DNA of 64,000 bases from Gemmataceae bacterium (GTDB taxonomy: Bacteria; Planctomycetota; Planctomycetia; Gemmatales; Gemmataceae), in contig JAHBXO010000004.1 of NCBI GenBank assembly GCA_019636445.1, positions 62,001 through 126,000 of the forward strand. Reading direction: 5' to 3'. The translations under genes and the position numbers were made by a program. The notes below the pieces were generated by a model. That model saw nothing but the letters and a program-made list of their open reading frames with translations, searched no databases and had not been told where the DNA came from. Within the stretch, counting starts at the first letter, position 1; every line of letters begins with the position of its first letter. Positions 1 to 10,969 of this stretch are shown piece by piece.

Positions 1-415
1 CCTCTTCGTCAACGTCGCCAGCAAGTGCGGCTACACCAAACAGTACACCGGCCTGCAGGCCCTCTACAAGAAGCACGAAGCCGACGGCCTCGTCATCATC
101 GGCGTCCCCGCCAACGAGTTCGGCTCACAGGAACCCGGCACCGACGAGGAGATCCAGAAGTTCTGCAGCTCCAAGTACAGCGTCACCTTCCCCATGCTCT
201 CGAAGGTCGTCGTCAAGGGCGATGGCATCTGCCCGCTCTACAAGTTCCTCACCTCGAAGGACACGAACTCGAAGTTCGCCGGCGACATCAAGTGGAACTT
301 CGAGAAGTTCCTCGTGAATCGCAAGGGTGAAGTCGTGGGCCGCTACGAATCGAAGGTCGCGCCGGAATCGGAAACGCTCGCGAAGGCGATCGAGGCCGAA
401 CTGGCGAAGAAGTGA
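1..415 (+). CDS. Glutathione peroxidase family protein (5' end missing)
   Basis: This is the C-terminal part of a thiol glutathione peroxidase, a thioredoxin-fold enzyme that reduces hydroperoxides with thiol donors. The reading frame is open from base 2, so the start lies outside the window. The catalytic cysteine is in SKCGYT close to the left edge, and the C-terminal KWNFEKFL supplies the usual Trp and Asn. The conserved NQFG position reads NEFG, so the active-site Gln is replaced by Glu, a variant I believe occurs in some bacterial members. The gene is followed closely by a strong hairpin terminator and faces the next gene convergently. It is probably cytoplasmic, although the missing N terminus could carry a signal peptide. 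Confidence 0.9.
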   Translation, partial: LFVNVASKCGYTKQYTGLQALYKKHEADGLVIIGVPANEFGSQEPGTDEEIQKFCSSKYSVTFPMLSKVVVKGDGICPLYKFLTSKDTNSKFAGDIKWNFEKFLVNRKGEVVGRYESKVAPESETLAKAIEAELAKK

Positions 416-435
416 GTGGCCGAAACAATTCCGAG

Positions 436-466
436 AAGCCCTCCCGATTTCGGGAGGGCTTTTTTG
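436..466 (+). terminator. Rho-independent terminator of the peroxidase gene
   Basis: The inverted repeat AGCCCTCCCG / CGGGAGGGCT with a short ATTT loop is followed by TTTTTT. It lies 20 bases after the stop codon. Confidence 0.9.
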
Positions 467-499
467 TTCACCCCAAGTTCCACGATCACAAAATCCTGT

Positions 500-634
500 C
501 CCCTCTCTCCCGGCTTTGCGGGGGAGAGGGATAGGGTGAGGGGGTCTTGCACTTGCGAGACCTTCATCGTGATCTCAAATGCTCTCGCCCCCTCACCCCG
601 GCCCTCTCCCCCGCGTAGCCGGGGGAGAGGGAGG
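500..634. repeat. Inverted pair of C-rich/G-rich palindromic repeats
   Basis: Two related units of about 45 bases (about 500-544 and 588-634) lie in opposite orientation. Each has a CCCTCTCCC-type arm, a short GC linker (CGGCTTTGCGG or CGCGTAGCCGG), a GGGAGAGGG arm, and a TAGGGTGAGGGGG or CCCCCTCACCCCGG tail. They fill the gap between two convergent genes. This is the form of a REP/MITE-like dispersed repeat. Confidence 0.75.
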
Positions 635-658
635 ATTTCGGTATCGTTCGTCTCACGA

Positions 659-3067
659 TCACCCCACGAACACACCGTTCGCCAGGACGAGGCCGAACGG
701 GTCGAACTCCTGCAATGCCGGCGGTTCCACGCCGTTCGGCTGCGGCACCGTGCTCCCGCGATAGACCCGCACGCGGCTCGGCAGGTTGTCCCCGCTCGCC
801 GCGATCAGGTCCGCGCGGTCGTCACCGTCGATGTCCTTGACGGTCAGACGTACGCCCCCGCGCGACAGCGAATCGTTCGCCACGAAGAAATTCGCGACGG
901 GGTTCGCATAGGCCTGGTCCAACTGGCCCGCTGCGATCAATGCTCCGCTGAGGGCGAAGACGCGCGGCCCCCCGCCCGGTCCGCCCCCGAAGATCAGGTC
1001 GGCGCGACCGTCGCCGTCCAGGTCGCCGACCGTCACGAATACGCCGTTCCTCAACGTGATCGCGTCCGTACCGGGGAACGCGAAGAAGTCCCCGGTCAGT
1101 TTCGGCGGCGAACCGCTCGGCCCCGGATTGAACAGCGTCGCCCCGGCAAAGATCGCGATGCGCGGCCCGCCCAGGAACCCGGCTCCGACCACGAGATCCG
1201 CCCGGCCATCGCCGTCGATGTCCCCGAGCGCGACGCGGGCACCGCCCCGGAAGTTCGGATCGTCGATGCCGAAGAAATCGGCTCGCTTTACGAGCTGGTT
1301 ATGATCGCTCAATGAGAAGACCGAGGCCCGCGGTCCGCCGCCGACGTCGGGGCTGACGACGAACTCGGCCCGGCCATCGCCATCGACATCCCCGGCCGCG
1401 ACGAAGACGCCGCCGTTGAAGTTCCCCTCGAAGGCGTCGAACTCGAGGGAGGACTGGAAGCCTTTCCCGGTGCCGTCGCCCAGGAAAATCCGGACGCGCG
1501 ACCCGCCCCCGGGGCCGGCCCCAAGCACGAGGTCCGCCAAGCCATCGCCATTCAGGTCCGCGACGGCTGGTCGCGTGACGGCGGTTGAGGACGGGCCGAT
1601 GAAATTGCCCAGCGCGGAATATCCGCCCGGGACTACTCCGAAGGATCCGACGGTACCGTTCGTCAAACCACCCACGACCAGTTGTGACGCGAGGCCGACG
1701 TTTCCGATCAACCGCGCGACGCCGATGTCGCGATCGTTCGCTGTCGCAGTATCGATGGTTCCGACGACGACAATTCGGCCAGCCGCATCGAGTGCGATCC
1801 CCGCGGACGTGTCCGCGTTCGCGCCGCCGCGATCGAAGGCGACGGTCGCGCGGCCGCTCCCGTTGAAGCTCGGATCGAGGCTGCCATCCGTCGTCAGGCG
1901 TGCGATGCCGTAGTCGGTGTCGCCGACGGAAATCGTATCCACGGTCGCGGCGATCACGATGTCGCCGGTGCGCGGTTCGATCGCCACGCCGACGCCCTTG
2001 TCCTGCATGCCGCCGCCGAGGTCGAAGCCGATGGCGATCTTGCCGTCCGTGTCGAAGTTCGGATCCAGGACGCCGTTGGCGAGGAATCGAACGACCCCGA
2101 CATCGATATCACCGGTGTTGCCCACCGCGACGCTACCGACAACGACAACGCGGTCTTGCGCATCCAACGCCAGCGACGCGGCCGTGTCGGCGTTCGTGCC
2201 GCCGAGGTCGAACTCGGCGGTCGCGCGGCCATCGTCGGAAAATCCGCCGTCCAAGGTGCCGTTATCGAGCAATCGGATCACGCCGAAGTCGGTATCGCCG
2301 AAGTTGCTGATTTGCACGGTGCCGGCGACGACGATCCGGCCCTGCGAATCGATCGCGACTGCGGACGCCGTGTCCGCGTTCGCCCCGCCAAGGTCGAATC
2401 CGACTTGAACGCGACCGGTGGAATTGAAAGTCGTATCCGGCGCGCCATTCACGAGCAATCGGGCGACGCCGAAGTCGAAATCGCCCGCGTCGGCCGCAGC
2501 CACCGTCCCGGCAATGATGATGCGATCCTGAGCGTCGATCGCCACGCCGGCGGCGCGGTCCTCAAGCGTGCCGCCGGCCACGTCGAACGCGATCGTCTGC
2601 CGGCCGTCGGCGTCGAACTCCGCATCCAGATCGCCGTTCGGCAACAATCGGATCACCGCGAAATCGGTGTCGGTCCCCGCCCCGGCCTGTGCGGTTCCCG
2701 CCACGACAATCCGTCCGACGGAGTCGATTGCCACCGCCGTGGCGCGATCCACGAACGGTGTACTCAGATCGATCCCGACCGTGCGCAGGCCGTTGCTGCC
2801 GAACGTCGCGTCCAGCGTGCCGTCGGGATTCAAGCGGGCGATGGCGAAGTCGACGTCCGTCGCGCCGCTCTGCGCCGATCCGACGACGACGATCTTGCCG
2901 TCCGGTTGGATCGCGACCGCGGCACCGAGATCGAGCTTCGATCCGCCGATGTCGAAGGCGATCTCGGAAAGGCCGGTGAAATTGAAGGAGAAATCCAGTC
3001 CGCCGACGGCGGCCGGAGTCGATCGATCTTCGAGTTGCAGGAACGATTTCAGATCGAAGCGCGGCAT
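659..3067 (-). CDS. Delta-60 repeat and FG-GAP/VCBS beta-propeller protein with LEDRSTPA N terminus
   Basis: A predicted surface or secreted protein of 802 residues. The first half holds about eight repeats of the delta-60 type (for example IQPDGKIVVVG followed by FAIARLNPDGTLDATFG), each about 60 residues. The second half carries FG-GAP/VCBS repeats with Ca-binding-like DxDGDGxxD loops (DLNGDGLADLVLGAG, DVDGDGRAEFVV, DIDGDGRADLVVG). I chose the ATG at 3067 over the upstream GTG because GGGAGGT stands just before it and the product then starts MPRFDLKSFLQLEDRSTPA. The LEDRSTPA motif occurs near the N terminus of many large Gemmata exported proteins, where a classical signal peptide is often not obvious. 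The function is unknown; adhesion or cell-surface structure is plausible. Confidence 0.88.
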   Translation of the reverse strand: MPRFDLKSFLQLEDRSTPAAVGGLDFSFNFTGLSEIAFDIGGSKLDLGAAVAIQPDGKIVVVGSAQSGATDVDFAIARLNPDGTLDATFGSNGLRTVGIDLSTPFVDRATAVAIDSVGRIVVAGTAQAGAGTDTDFAVIRLLPNGDLDAEFDADGRQTIAFDVAGGTLEDRAAGVAIDAQDRIIIAGTVAAADAGDFDFGVARLLVNGAPDTTFNSTGRVQVGFDLGGANADTASAVAIDSQGRIVVAGTVQISNFGDTDFGVIRLLDNGTLDGGFSDDGRATAEFDLGGTNADTAASLALDAQDRVVVVGSVAVGNTGDIDVGVVRFLANGVLDPNFDTDGKIAIGFDLGGGMQDKGVGVAIEPRTGDIVIAATVDTISVGDTDYGIARLTTDGSLDPSFNGSGRATVAFDRGGANADTSAGIALDAAGRIVVVGTIDTATANDRDIGVARLIGNVGLASQLVVGGLTNGTVGSFGVVPGGYSALGNFIGPSSTAVTRPAVADLNGDGLADLVLGAGPGGGSRVRIFLGDGTGKGFQSSLEFDAFEGNFNGGVFVAAGDVDGDGRAEFVVSPDVGGGPRASVFSLSDHNQLVKRADFFGIDDPNFRGGARVALGDIDGDGRADLVVGAGFLGGPRIAIFAGATLFNPGPSGSPPKLTGDFFAFPGTDAITLRNGVFVTVGDLDGDGRADLIFGGGPGGGPRVFALSGALIAAGQLDQAYANPVANFFVANDSLSRGGVRLTVKDIDGDDRADLIAASGDNLPSRVRVYRGSTVPQPNGVEPPALQEFDPFGLVLANGVFVG

Positions 3068-3138
3068 CGGTCTACCTCCCTGTCGCGAGAACCATCCTGG
3101 AACGCACACCCGTCGTGAAATTGCGCCGGCGCCCGCTC

Positions 3139-4110
3139 TTACGGTACCGGCAAACCATCCAGAATCTTTCGGATGATCGCGTCCGGCTTGAGTTCTTCCG
3201 CTTCGGCTTCGTACGAAAGCAACACCCGATGCCGCAGCACGTCCGGCGCCATCCGCTTCACGTCGTCTGGAACCACGTAGCCGCGGCCGTCCAGGAATGC
3301 ACGACCTTTCGCCGCGCGCACCAGCGCCAGAGTCGCTCGGGGACTCGCTCCGATCTGCAGCAGTCCCGCGATCTCGATGCCGTACTCGGCCGGCGTGCGG
3401 GTCGCTCTCACCAAGTCCACCAAATACTTCTTGATTTTGTCATCGACGAACGTGGCATCCACGGCCGCGCGGGCGTCCGCCAAGACCTGCGGCTCGATCA
3501 CCGGTTCAATCTCCGTGACCGCATCCACTCCGCCCATGCGATCCAGCACGGCCAGCTCTTCCGCCGCGCTGGGATAATCCATCAGCACCTTCATCATGAA
3601 CCGGTCGACCTGGGCCTCGGGCAGCGGATACGTCCCTTCCTGCTCGATCGGGTTCTGAGTCGCCAGCACGAAGAACGGTTTCGGCAGCGCGAATGTCTCG
3701 TCCCCGATCGTGACGCGACGTTCCTGCATGGCCTCCAGAAGAGCCGATTGCACCTTCGCCGGGGCGCGGTTGATTTCGTCGGCCAGGACGACATTGGCGA
3801 AGACCGGTCCGCGCTTGACGGAAAATTCGCCCGTGCGCGGGTTGTAGATCTGCGTGCCGATGACGTCCGCGGGCAACAGGTCGGGCGTGAACTGGATTCG
3901 GCGATAGTCCAACCGCAACGCGCGGGCGACCGTGCGCGCCGCCAACGTCTTGGCGAGACCCGGCAGCCCCTCGATCAGCACGTGCCCGTCCGTCAGCAGC
4001 GCGATCGTTAGCCGCTCAACCAGCGCCTTTTGACCCACGACGACCGATGATACCGCGTCGAAAAACGGATCGAGGCTACGCCGGACGACTTCGGGTGCGT
4101 GAAGGGCCAT
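3139..4110 (-). CDS. MoxR-family AAA+ ATPase
   Basis: A 323-residue AAA+ ATPase of the MoxR group, which act as chaperones that mature or activate partner complexes, often with VWA-domain proteins. Walker A is GLPGLAKT (48-55), Walker B is VVLADEI (107-113), and the sensor segment ATQNPIEQEGTYPLPEAQ is typical of MoxR. The C-terminal lid domain is present. I chose the ATG at 4110, which gives a normal family length; the open frame continues another 101 codons upstream, through the end of the neighbouring gene, and that extension has no family similarity. A TATACT box sits 8 bases before this ATG, suggesting leaderless translation. No DUF58 or VWA partner gene is adjacent, which is unusual for MoxR loci. 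Confidence 0.9.
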   Translation of the reverse strand: MALHAPEVVRRSLDPFFDAVSSVVVGQKALVERLTIALLTDGHVLIEGLPGLAKTLAARTVARALRLDYRRIQFTPDLLPADVIGTQIYNPRTGEFSVKRGPVFANVVLADEINRAPAKVQSALLEAMQERRVTIGDETFALPKPFFVLATQNPIEQEGTYPLPEAQVDRFMMKVLMDYPSAAEELAVLDRMGGVDAVTEIEPVIEPQVLADARAAVDATFVDDKIKKYLVDLVRATRTPAEYGIEIAGLLQIGASPRATLALVRAAKGRAFLDGRGYVVPDDVKRMAPDVLRHRVLLSYEAEAEELKPDAIIRKILDGLPVP

Positions 4111-4118
4111 AGTAGCTG

Positions 4119-4124
4119 AGTATA
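4119..4124 (-). promoter_or_regulatory. Putative -10 box of the MoxR gene
   Basis: TATACT on the minus strand ends 8 bases before the MoxR ATG, just after the stop codon of the upstream lipoprotein gene. No good -35 was seen. If it is used, the mRNA would be essentially leaderless. Confidence 0.4.
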
Positions 4125-4142
4125 GCGGTACGGATTCGCGAT

Positions 4143-5528
4143 TCACTTCTTGGGAATCAATTCCAGGCACAACAATCGATCCTTGCCGCGAACGTAGAGC
4201 AGACCGCGACTCAACACCGGCGGCGCCCAGCAAGGTGCCAGCAGGTCCGTCTCCATGCGGGCGACCTCGTCGAACTTTTTTCCGTCCAGTTTGAACAGAC
4301 GAAGCTCGCCACGTTCGCCGAGGCTCAGAATGTGACCATCGACCTTCAGGAACGAGCAGCGGGTTGTCCGCTTCTCCCGCCAGGCGACTTCCCCCGTCGC
4401 CAAGGAGATGCAACGAATGTCGCCCTCGTTCTCGTGGCGCCCGCTGGAACCGTAGACGAATCCATCGTGATGGATCGGCGTGTTCCAGTGGCAGGCGAGC
4501 GAACGATCCTCGCGATCCTTCTCCTTGTCACTCCAAACTTCCGTGACGCCACTCAGGTCCGGCTTCACCTTGAGGCAGACCGAACCGGGGCCGTAGCATT
4601 CCGTGACGAGGATCGTGTCTCCGATGACGAGCGGATTCGAAGCGTTCACGCTCTCGAGGAGTTTCGAGCGCCACGGGAATCGGAAGTACTGTTTCCCGGT
4701 CTTCGGGTCGAAGGCGACGAGGCCGGCGCGGGCAAAATACAAACCCACGCGCTTGCCGTGAATCGTGGCGACCATCGGACTGGAGTAACTCGCGAGTTCA
4801 TCGAGGGCGGCGTACTTTTGCTCTCCGGTTTTCCGATCGAGCGCGACGATTCCGGATCCATTCGGTTTGGCGTCCAGGAAATCCGCCGGCCGCGGTCCCT
4901 TCGGACTGCCACCGACCGCAATGAGAAGGAGATCGCCCTCCACGATCGGCGTACTGCCGACGCCGAAAAAATTCTGGTGGAACCGATGCCGGGCTCGCGT
5001 GTCGTAGGCCCAGAGCTTGTCACCGGAGTTGAAATCGATCGCGTGGATCAGTCCCTCGACCCCATGAATGTACACCCGCCCGTCGTGGACGACCGGACAA
5101 CAACGGGGTCCGTTATCGTACCCGTACTGGTCGTCGTACTCGAAGGCGTAATCGTATTTCCAGATTTCCTCGCCGGTCTCGGCATTGCGACAGGTGAGTC
5201 GGGCCATGGAATCAAAGGCGTCGAAGTGCAGAAGTTTGCCACCGACGACGGTAGGCGGTGCGTAACCGGTACCGAGTCCCGTTTGCCAGAGGATCTTGAG
5301 ACCGGAACGGGGCCACTCGGTGAGAATTCCTTTTTCAGCGGAGACATTGTCCGAAGTCGGGCCCAGGAATTGAGGCCAATCGTCCCCCGTGCGGCTCGGT
5401 TTTGCACGATCAAACGCCGCGGGATCGATCGGTTTGGCGTTCGCGGCGACGGGCGGAGTTTCGAGCGGCTGCGCGGGACGGCACGAAACGCTCGACAGGA
5501 GAGTGAAAATGATGGCAAGAGATTTCAT
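4143..5528 (-). CDS. PQQ-like beta-propeller lipoprotein
   Basis: A 461-residue predicted lipoprotein. The N terminus MKSLAIIFTLLSSVSC has a hydrophobic core and a lipobox-like LSSVSC, then a Pro/Ala-rich linker. The body begins with DDWPQFLGPTSDNVS and contains repeated propeller blades (GKLLHFDAFDSMARLTCRNAETGEEIWKY split over several blades, DGRVYIHGVEGLIHAID, GIVALDRKTGEQKYA), the pyrrolo-quinoline-quinone-like repeat fold common in planctomycetes. There is no sign of a dehydrogenase catalytic domain, so it is more likely a binding or scaffold protein facing the periplasm. It is paralogous in fold to the gene at 24133-25362. It precedes the MoxR gene on the same strand but with a promoter-like box between them. 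Confidence 0.85.
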   Translation of the reverse strand: MKSLAIIFTLLSSVSCRPAQPLETPPVAANAKPIDPAAFDRAKPSRTGDDWPQFLGPTSDNVSAEKGILTEWPRSGLKILWQTGLGTGYAPPTVVGGKLLHFDAFDSMARLTCRNAETGEEIWKYDYAFEYDDQYGYDNGPRCCPVVHDGRVYIHGVEGLIHAIDFNSGDKLWAYDTRARHRFHQNFFGVGSTPIVEGDLLLIAVGGSPKGPRPADFLDAKPNGSGIVALDRKTGEQKYAALDELASYSSPMVATIHGKRVGLYFARAGLVAFDPKTGKQYFRFPWRSKLLESVNASNPLVIGDTILVTECYGPGSVCLKVKPDLSGVTEVWSDKEKDREDRSLACHWNTPIHHDGFVYGSSGRHENEGDIRCISLATGEVAWREKRTTRCSFLKVDGHILSLGERGELRLFKLDGKKFDEVARMETDLLAPCWAPPVLSRGLLYVRGKDRLLCLELIPKK

Positions 5529-5570
5529 TGGAGTGCACCGCTCGGGAGATGGAAATGATAGGGAGCGGAA

Positions 5571-5605
5571 TGAAAAAAGCCCCCGAACCGAAGTTCGGGG
5601 GCTTT
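5571..5605 (-). terminator. Terminator of the 23S-5S rRNA unit
   Basis: On the minus strand AAGCCCCCGAAC, a TTCG loop and GTTCGGGGGCTT are followed by TTTTTCA. It lies just downstream of the 5S gene and upstream of the lipoprotein gene start. Confidence 0.9.
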
Positions 5606-5612
5606 AAGATTA

Positions 5613-5722
5613 TGCCGGCAATGACCTACTCTCGCCCTAGACGGACTACCATCGGCCCCAAAGGTTTTACGGCCGTGTTCGGAATGGGAACGGGTTCACC
5701 ACTTTGGGTAATATCACCGGCA
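5613..5722 (-). rRNA. rrf: 5S ribosomal RNA
   Basis: On the minus strand the sequence contains GAACCCGTTCCCATTCCGAA followed by CACGG, and near the 3' end GGCGAGAGTAGGTCA, both diagnostic of 5S rRNA. The ends were placed where TGCCGG pairs with CCGGCA to close helix I. The length of about 110 nt fits. It follows the 23S gene after an 83-base spacer and is followed by a strong terminator. Confidence 0.93.
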
Positions 5723-5805
5723 AGTCGCGAATGTATCATTGCAACTTGGGGAGCACGGAGTCGCTATCAGCGGAATTCGAGGGACACGAGCGAGAAAGAG
5801 AACAA

Positions 5806-8562
<2,757 letters not shown>

Positions 8563-8989
8563 ATTGCTCACCCCCTCGCCTCGTGTCACCACTCAGCGGA
8601 GAAGCTTGCCTTTGTCCAGCTATTACTCCCACTCGTTGGGTAACGATTGGGAGCGACGATTAAAACTCGTTCGCTTTCTAAGGCTCGTGCTCGAATTATC
8701 GTTGATCATTGCGACTTGACCGACGGTTGCCCGCCGACCTTATCGCGATGCGACTTCGTGCTCACCAAGTTGTCAAAGATCGACGTTTCGGCTTCGGGCT
8801 TATCACCCTCCACCAGGACAACGACTTACGCCGCCACCCCTATCACTTCGCCCGAATGGACCCCAAGTCTTTAGCAGACTTGGACTTACACATTCGAGCG
8901 GACTGAATTCTTACTGTCTCATCCGGCTTTCGTCAACCATTCATCGCGATTTTTTTTTTCGCGACAGGGACAATTGCCTTTCCCGTTTG
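8563..8989 (-). other. tRNA-Ala to 23S spacer with processing stem
   Basis: This 427-base transcribed spacer has no credible ORF. It holds the 5' strand of the pre-23S processing stem near 8563-8600, a hairpin CCAAGTCT/AGACTTGG at 8863-8883, and a CGCGA/TCGCG dyad around a run of ten T (8945-8965). The spacer lies inside the rRNA transcript. Confidence 0.7.
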
Positions 8990-9062
8990 TGGAGAAGAGG
9001 GGATTCGAACCCCTGACCCCCTGCTTGCAAAGCAGGTGCTCTACCAGTTGAGCTACTCCCCC
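8990..9062 (-). tRNA. tRNA-Ala (anticodon TGC)
   Basis: A 73-nt cloverleaf on the minus strand: acceptor GGGGGAG/CTTCTCC, D arm GTAGCTCAACTGGTAGAGC, anticodon stem CCTGC/GCAGG with loop TTTGCAA, and T arm AGGGG-TTCGAAT-CCCCT. CCA is not encoded. It lies between tRNA-Ile and 23S, the usual order for an rRNA spacer. Confidence 0.97.
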
Positions 9063-9096
9063 GCTTTTCGCCACCGACCGTATTGCTCGCATAGAG

Positions 9097-9170
9097 TGCG
9101 GGTACTTGGATTCGAACCAAGGACCTCAGCTTTATCAGAGCTGCGCTCTAGCCAACTGAGCTATACCCGC
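9097..9170 (-). tRNA. tRNA-Ile (anticodon GAT)
   Basis: A 74-nt cloverleaf on the minus strand: acceptor GCGGGTA/TACCCGC, D arm TAGCTCAGTTGGCTAGAGC, anticodon stem CAGCT/AGCTG with loop CTGATAA, and T arm with TTCGAAT. It is the first structural RNA of this rRNA unit. No 16S sequence lies upstream of it. Confidence 0.97.
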
Positions 9171-9205
9171 GTGCTTCGCTCCCGATCCAGCCGTCCGTTA
9201 AATGC

Positions 9206-9290
9206 AAAAGCCAAACCTTTCGGGTTTGGCTCTCTTCCGGCAACGGTATCCGGTGAGAGCTACTCCTGATGGATTGCGTGTTCCGCAATC
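9206..9290 (-). promoter_or_regulatory. Leader hairpins of the rRNA unit
   Basis: Two hairpins lie in the transcribed leader. GATTGCG/CGCAATC with a 5-base loop is at 9272-9290. GCCAAACC/GGTTTGGC is at 9210-9230 and is followed on the minus strand by TTTT, so it resembles a terminator placed before tRNA-Ile. It could end transcripts of the upstream aminotransferase gene, or be bypassed by rRNA-type antitermination. No clear boxA was seen. Confidence 0.5.
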
Positions 9291-9341
9291 ATGTTCGCGG
9301 GAATGTTTGCAGCCATATGCTTTGCGTCCCTCGGTAGCCAA

Positions 9342-9369
9342 ATTCTAAGCGGAGAAGCCCCAGCGTCAA
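9342..9369 (-). promoter_or_regulatory. Promoter of the tRNA-Ile/tRNA-Ala/23S/5S unit
   Basis: On the minus strand TTGACG (9364-9369) and TAGAAT (9342-9347) are 16 bases apart. This is close to the sigma-70 consensus. The predicted start near 9335 leaves a leader of about 165 bases before tRNA-Ile. Confidence 0.75.
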
Positions 9370-9466
9370 GCCGGGGGCGGAAACTCGCGCAAATCCGATG
9401 CCGACTCGTTGCATAATTCCCTTGGAATTCAGGCGAATTCTCCGATCGATCACTTTTCGTTTTTTT

Positions 9467-10759
9467 TCATTCCGACCGCGCGACGGACTCCATTCCACGG
9501 CAGGCACGGCGAAGCCGGCGGATCCCTTCGACAATCTGAGCCGGCTCTTCCACGCCGAAACAGAGGCGGATCTGGTTCTTCGGGAGAGCACCGTCCACAC
9601 TCGGCACGTGAGCCAACTCACCCGGTATGAACAGCACGCCTTCCCGCACGGATCGTCGGACCAGTTCGCTTTCCTGTCCGGTTTCGATCCGGTCCGGGAA
9701 CGTAAGCCAGCTGTAGAACCCGCCATCGGCTCGGGTCCAGGATACCTCCGGCCAATCGGCGAACTGCTCCGCCAGCGCGGCCACCATGGCATCCCGTTTT
9801 CGACGATAAACGCCGCGAAGCACTTCGACATGTCGCTGGAACGTTCCCGTTTCCAGCAGTCGATTCAGGATGTGCTGACAGAAGTTGGACGACCCGAAGT
9901 CGTGGCTGCCTTTCAAGTTGCCGATCGGCCGCATCAGGTCGGTCGGGACGATCGAGTACCCGGTTTTCAGGCCCGGCGCACATGGTTTCGAGAAGGTACT
10001 CGTGTAGATCACGAATTCGTTGGTCGCGTCGAATCGCTTGACGCTGGGCACGTCATCGCCATCGTAACGCAGTTCGCGATAGGCGGCGTCTTCGAGGATC
10101 AGAATGCGGTGGTGCTTGCTGAACCGCTTTGCCAGTTCGACGAGTTTGGGCCGTCGGTCCGCGGCGAGCGTGATACCGGTCGGGTTCTGAAAATAGTCCA
10201 CGGTGTAGATCATCTTCAGCCGATGGATCTCGCCCGAACGTTCCAGGGTTTCCAGTAGTATTTCCAAGGAATTCAAGCACATTCCACCACGGTCCATCGG
10301 TACCGTCAGGACGCGGGCACCGCTCGATTTCAGGCAGTCGTGGAAGACGAAATAGGACGGTGCCTCGGCGATGACGATATCGCCGGGATCGAGAAGGAGC
10401 TCGCAGAGGATGTAGAGCATCTGTTGCGAACCGGTGGTGAGGACGACGTTCGCGACCGTTGCGGCGTTCACGCCGGGCCGGATGCCGTCGCTGGCGCAGA
10501 CGTGGTCGAGTACCCGTTGTCGCAGCGGGGCGTAGCCGAGCGTGGAACCATATTGCAGAGCCGCCTTGGCCGCCTTGGGATCGGCCATCATGTCGGCGAC
10601 AACGGAAGCGATTTCCTGGCTGGGAAAGGCGGATTCGTCGACAAGCCCTGCGGCGAGGGAGATCAAGCCGGGCGTTTCGACGGCTTTTTGGATGAAGTAG
10701 CTAATGGGCGAATCCGTCGTGCGGCGGGCACGACAGGACAATGGCATTTCCGAGGCCAT
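9467..10759 (-). CDS. PLP-dependent aminotransferase, class I/II (2-aminoadipate/MocR-like group)
   Basis: A 430-residue fold-type I aminotransferase. The PLP-binding lysine is K258 in TSTFSKPCAPGLKTGY. The Asp that contacts the pyridine nitrogen is in LEDAAYRELRY (about 223), and NPTG occurs at 192-195. SLAAGLVDESAFP near the N terminus is typical of the aromatic/2-aminoadipate aminotransferase group (LysN-like) rather than classical AspC. The donor and acceptor cannot be told from sequence. I chose the ATG at 10759 because AAAGGA precedes it; the frame is open upstream but that extension is low in family similarity. A terminator-like hairpin ends about 20 bases before this start, so the gene may be attenuated or may start a new transcript. 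Confidence 0.88.
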   Translation of the reverse strand: MASEMPLSCRARRTTDSPISYFIQKAVETPGLISLAAGLVDESAFPSQEIASVVADMMADPKAAKAALQYGSTLGYAPLRQRVLDHVCASDGIRPGVNAATVANVVLTTGSQQMLYILCELLLDPGDIVIAEAPSYFVFHDCLKSSGARVLTVPMDRGGMCLNSLEILLETLERSGEIHRLKMIYTVDYFQNPTGITLAADRRPKLVELAKRFSKHHRILILEDAAYRELRYDGDDVPSVKRFDATNEFVIYTSTFSKPCAPGLKTGYSIVPTDLMRPIGNLKGSHDFGSSNFCQHILNRLLETGTFQRHVEVLRGVYRRKRDAMVAALAEQFADWPEVSWTRADGGFYSWLTFPDRIETGQESELVRRSVREGVLFIPGELAHVPSVDGALPKNQIRLCFGVEEPAQIVEGIRRLRRACRGMESVARSE

Positions 10760-10773
10760 GGCGGTCCTTTCGA

Positions 10774-10812
10774 GGAAAACAAAACGGCCCCGGAGAAGTC
10801 TCCGGGGCCGTT
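10774..10812 (-). terminator. Strong hairpin with T run just before the aminotransferase start
   Basis: The stem AACGGCCCCGGAGA/TCTCCGGGGCCGTT is followed on the minus strand by TTTTGTTTTC. It may terminate the upstream aldolase transcript, but its 3' end is only about 20 bases from the aminotransferase ATG, so it could also be a leader attenuator. Confidence 0.8.
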
Positions 10813-10969
10813 CGTGGTTTGCGAATACGGGTCCCGGATCAGGGCGTGCGTGCGACGGCGGCGGCGACAACGGCCGGCTGGGCGGATACGACGACGGCGA
10901 CGCGATACGACACGGACAACTCCGATACGGTCCGGAAATCTTAGCCGATGAATCGGGAAAATCCAGCGG

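Noticed and set aside
9171..9466. A degraded 16S rRNA 3' end upstream of tRNA-Ile
   Set aside because: The anti-Shine-Dalgarno region and the conserved 3' end of 16S are absent from this stretch on both strands. It holds only a promoter and leader hairpins.
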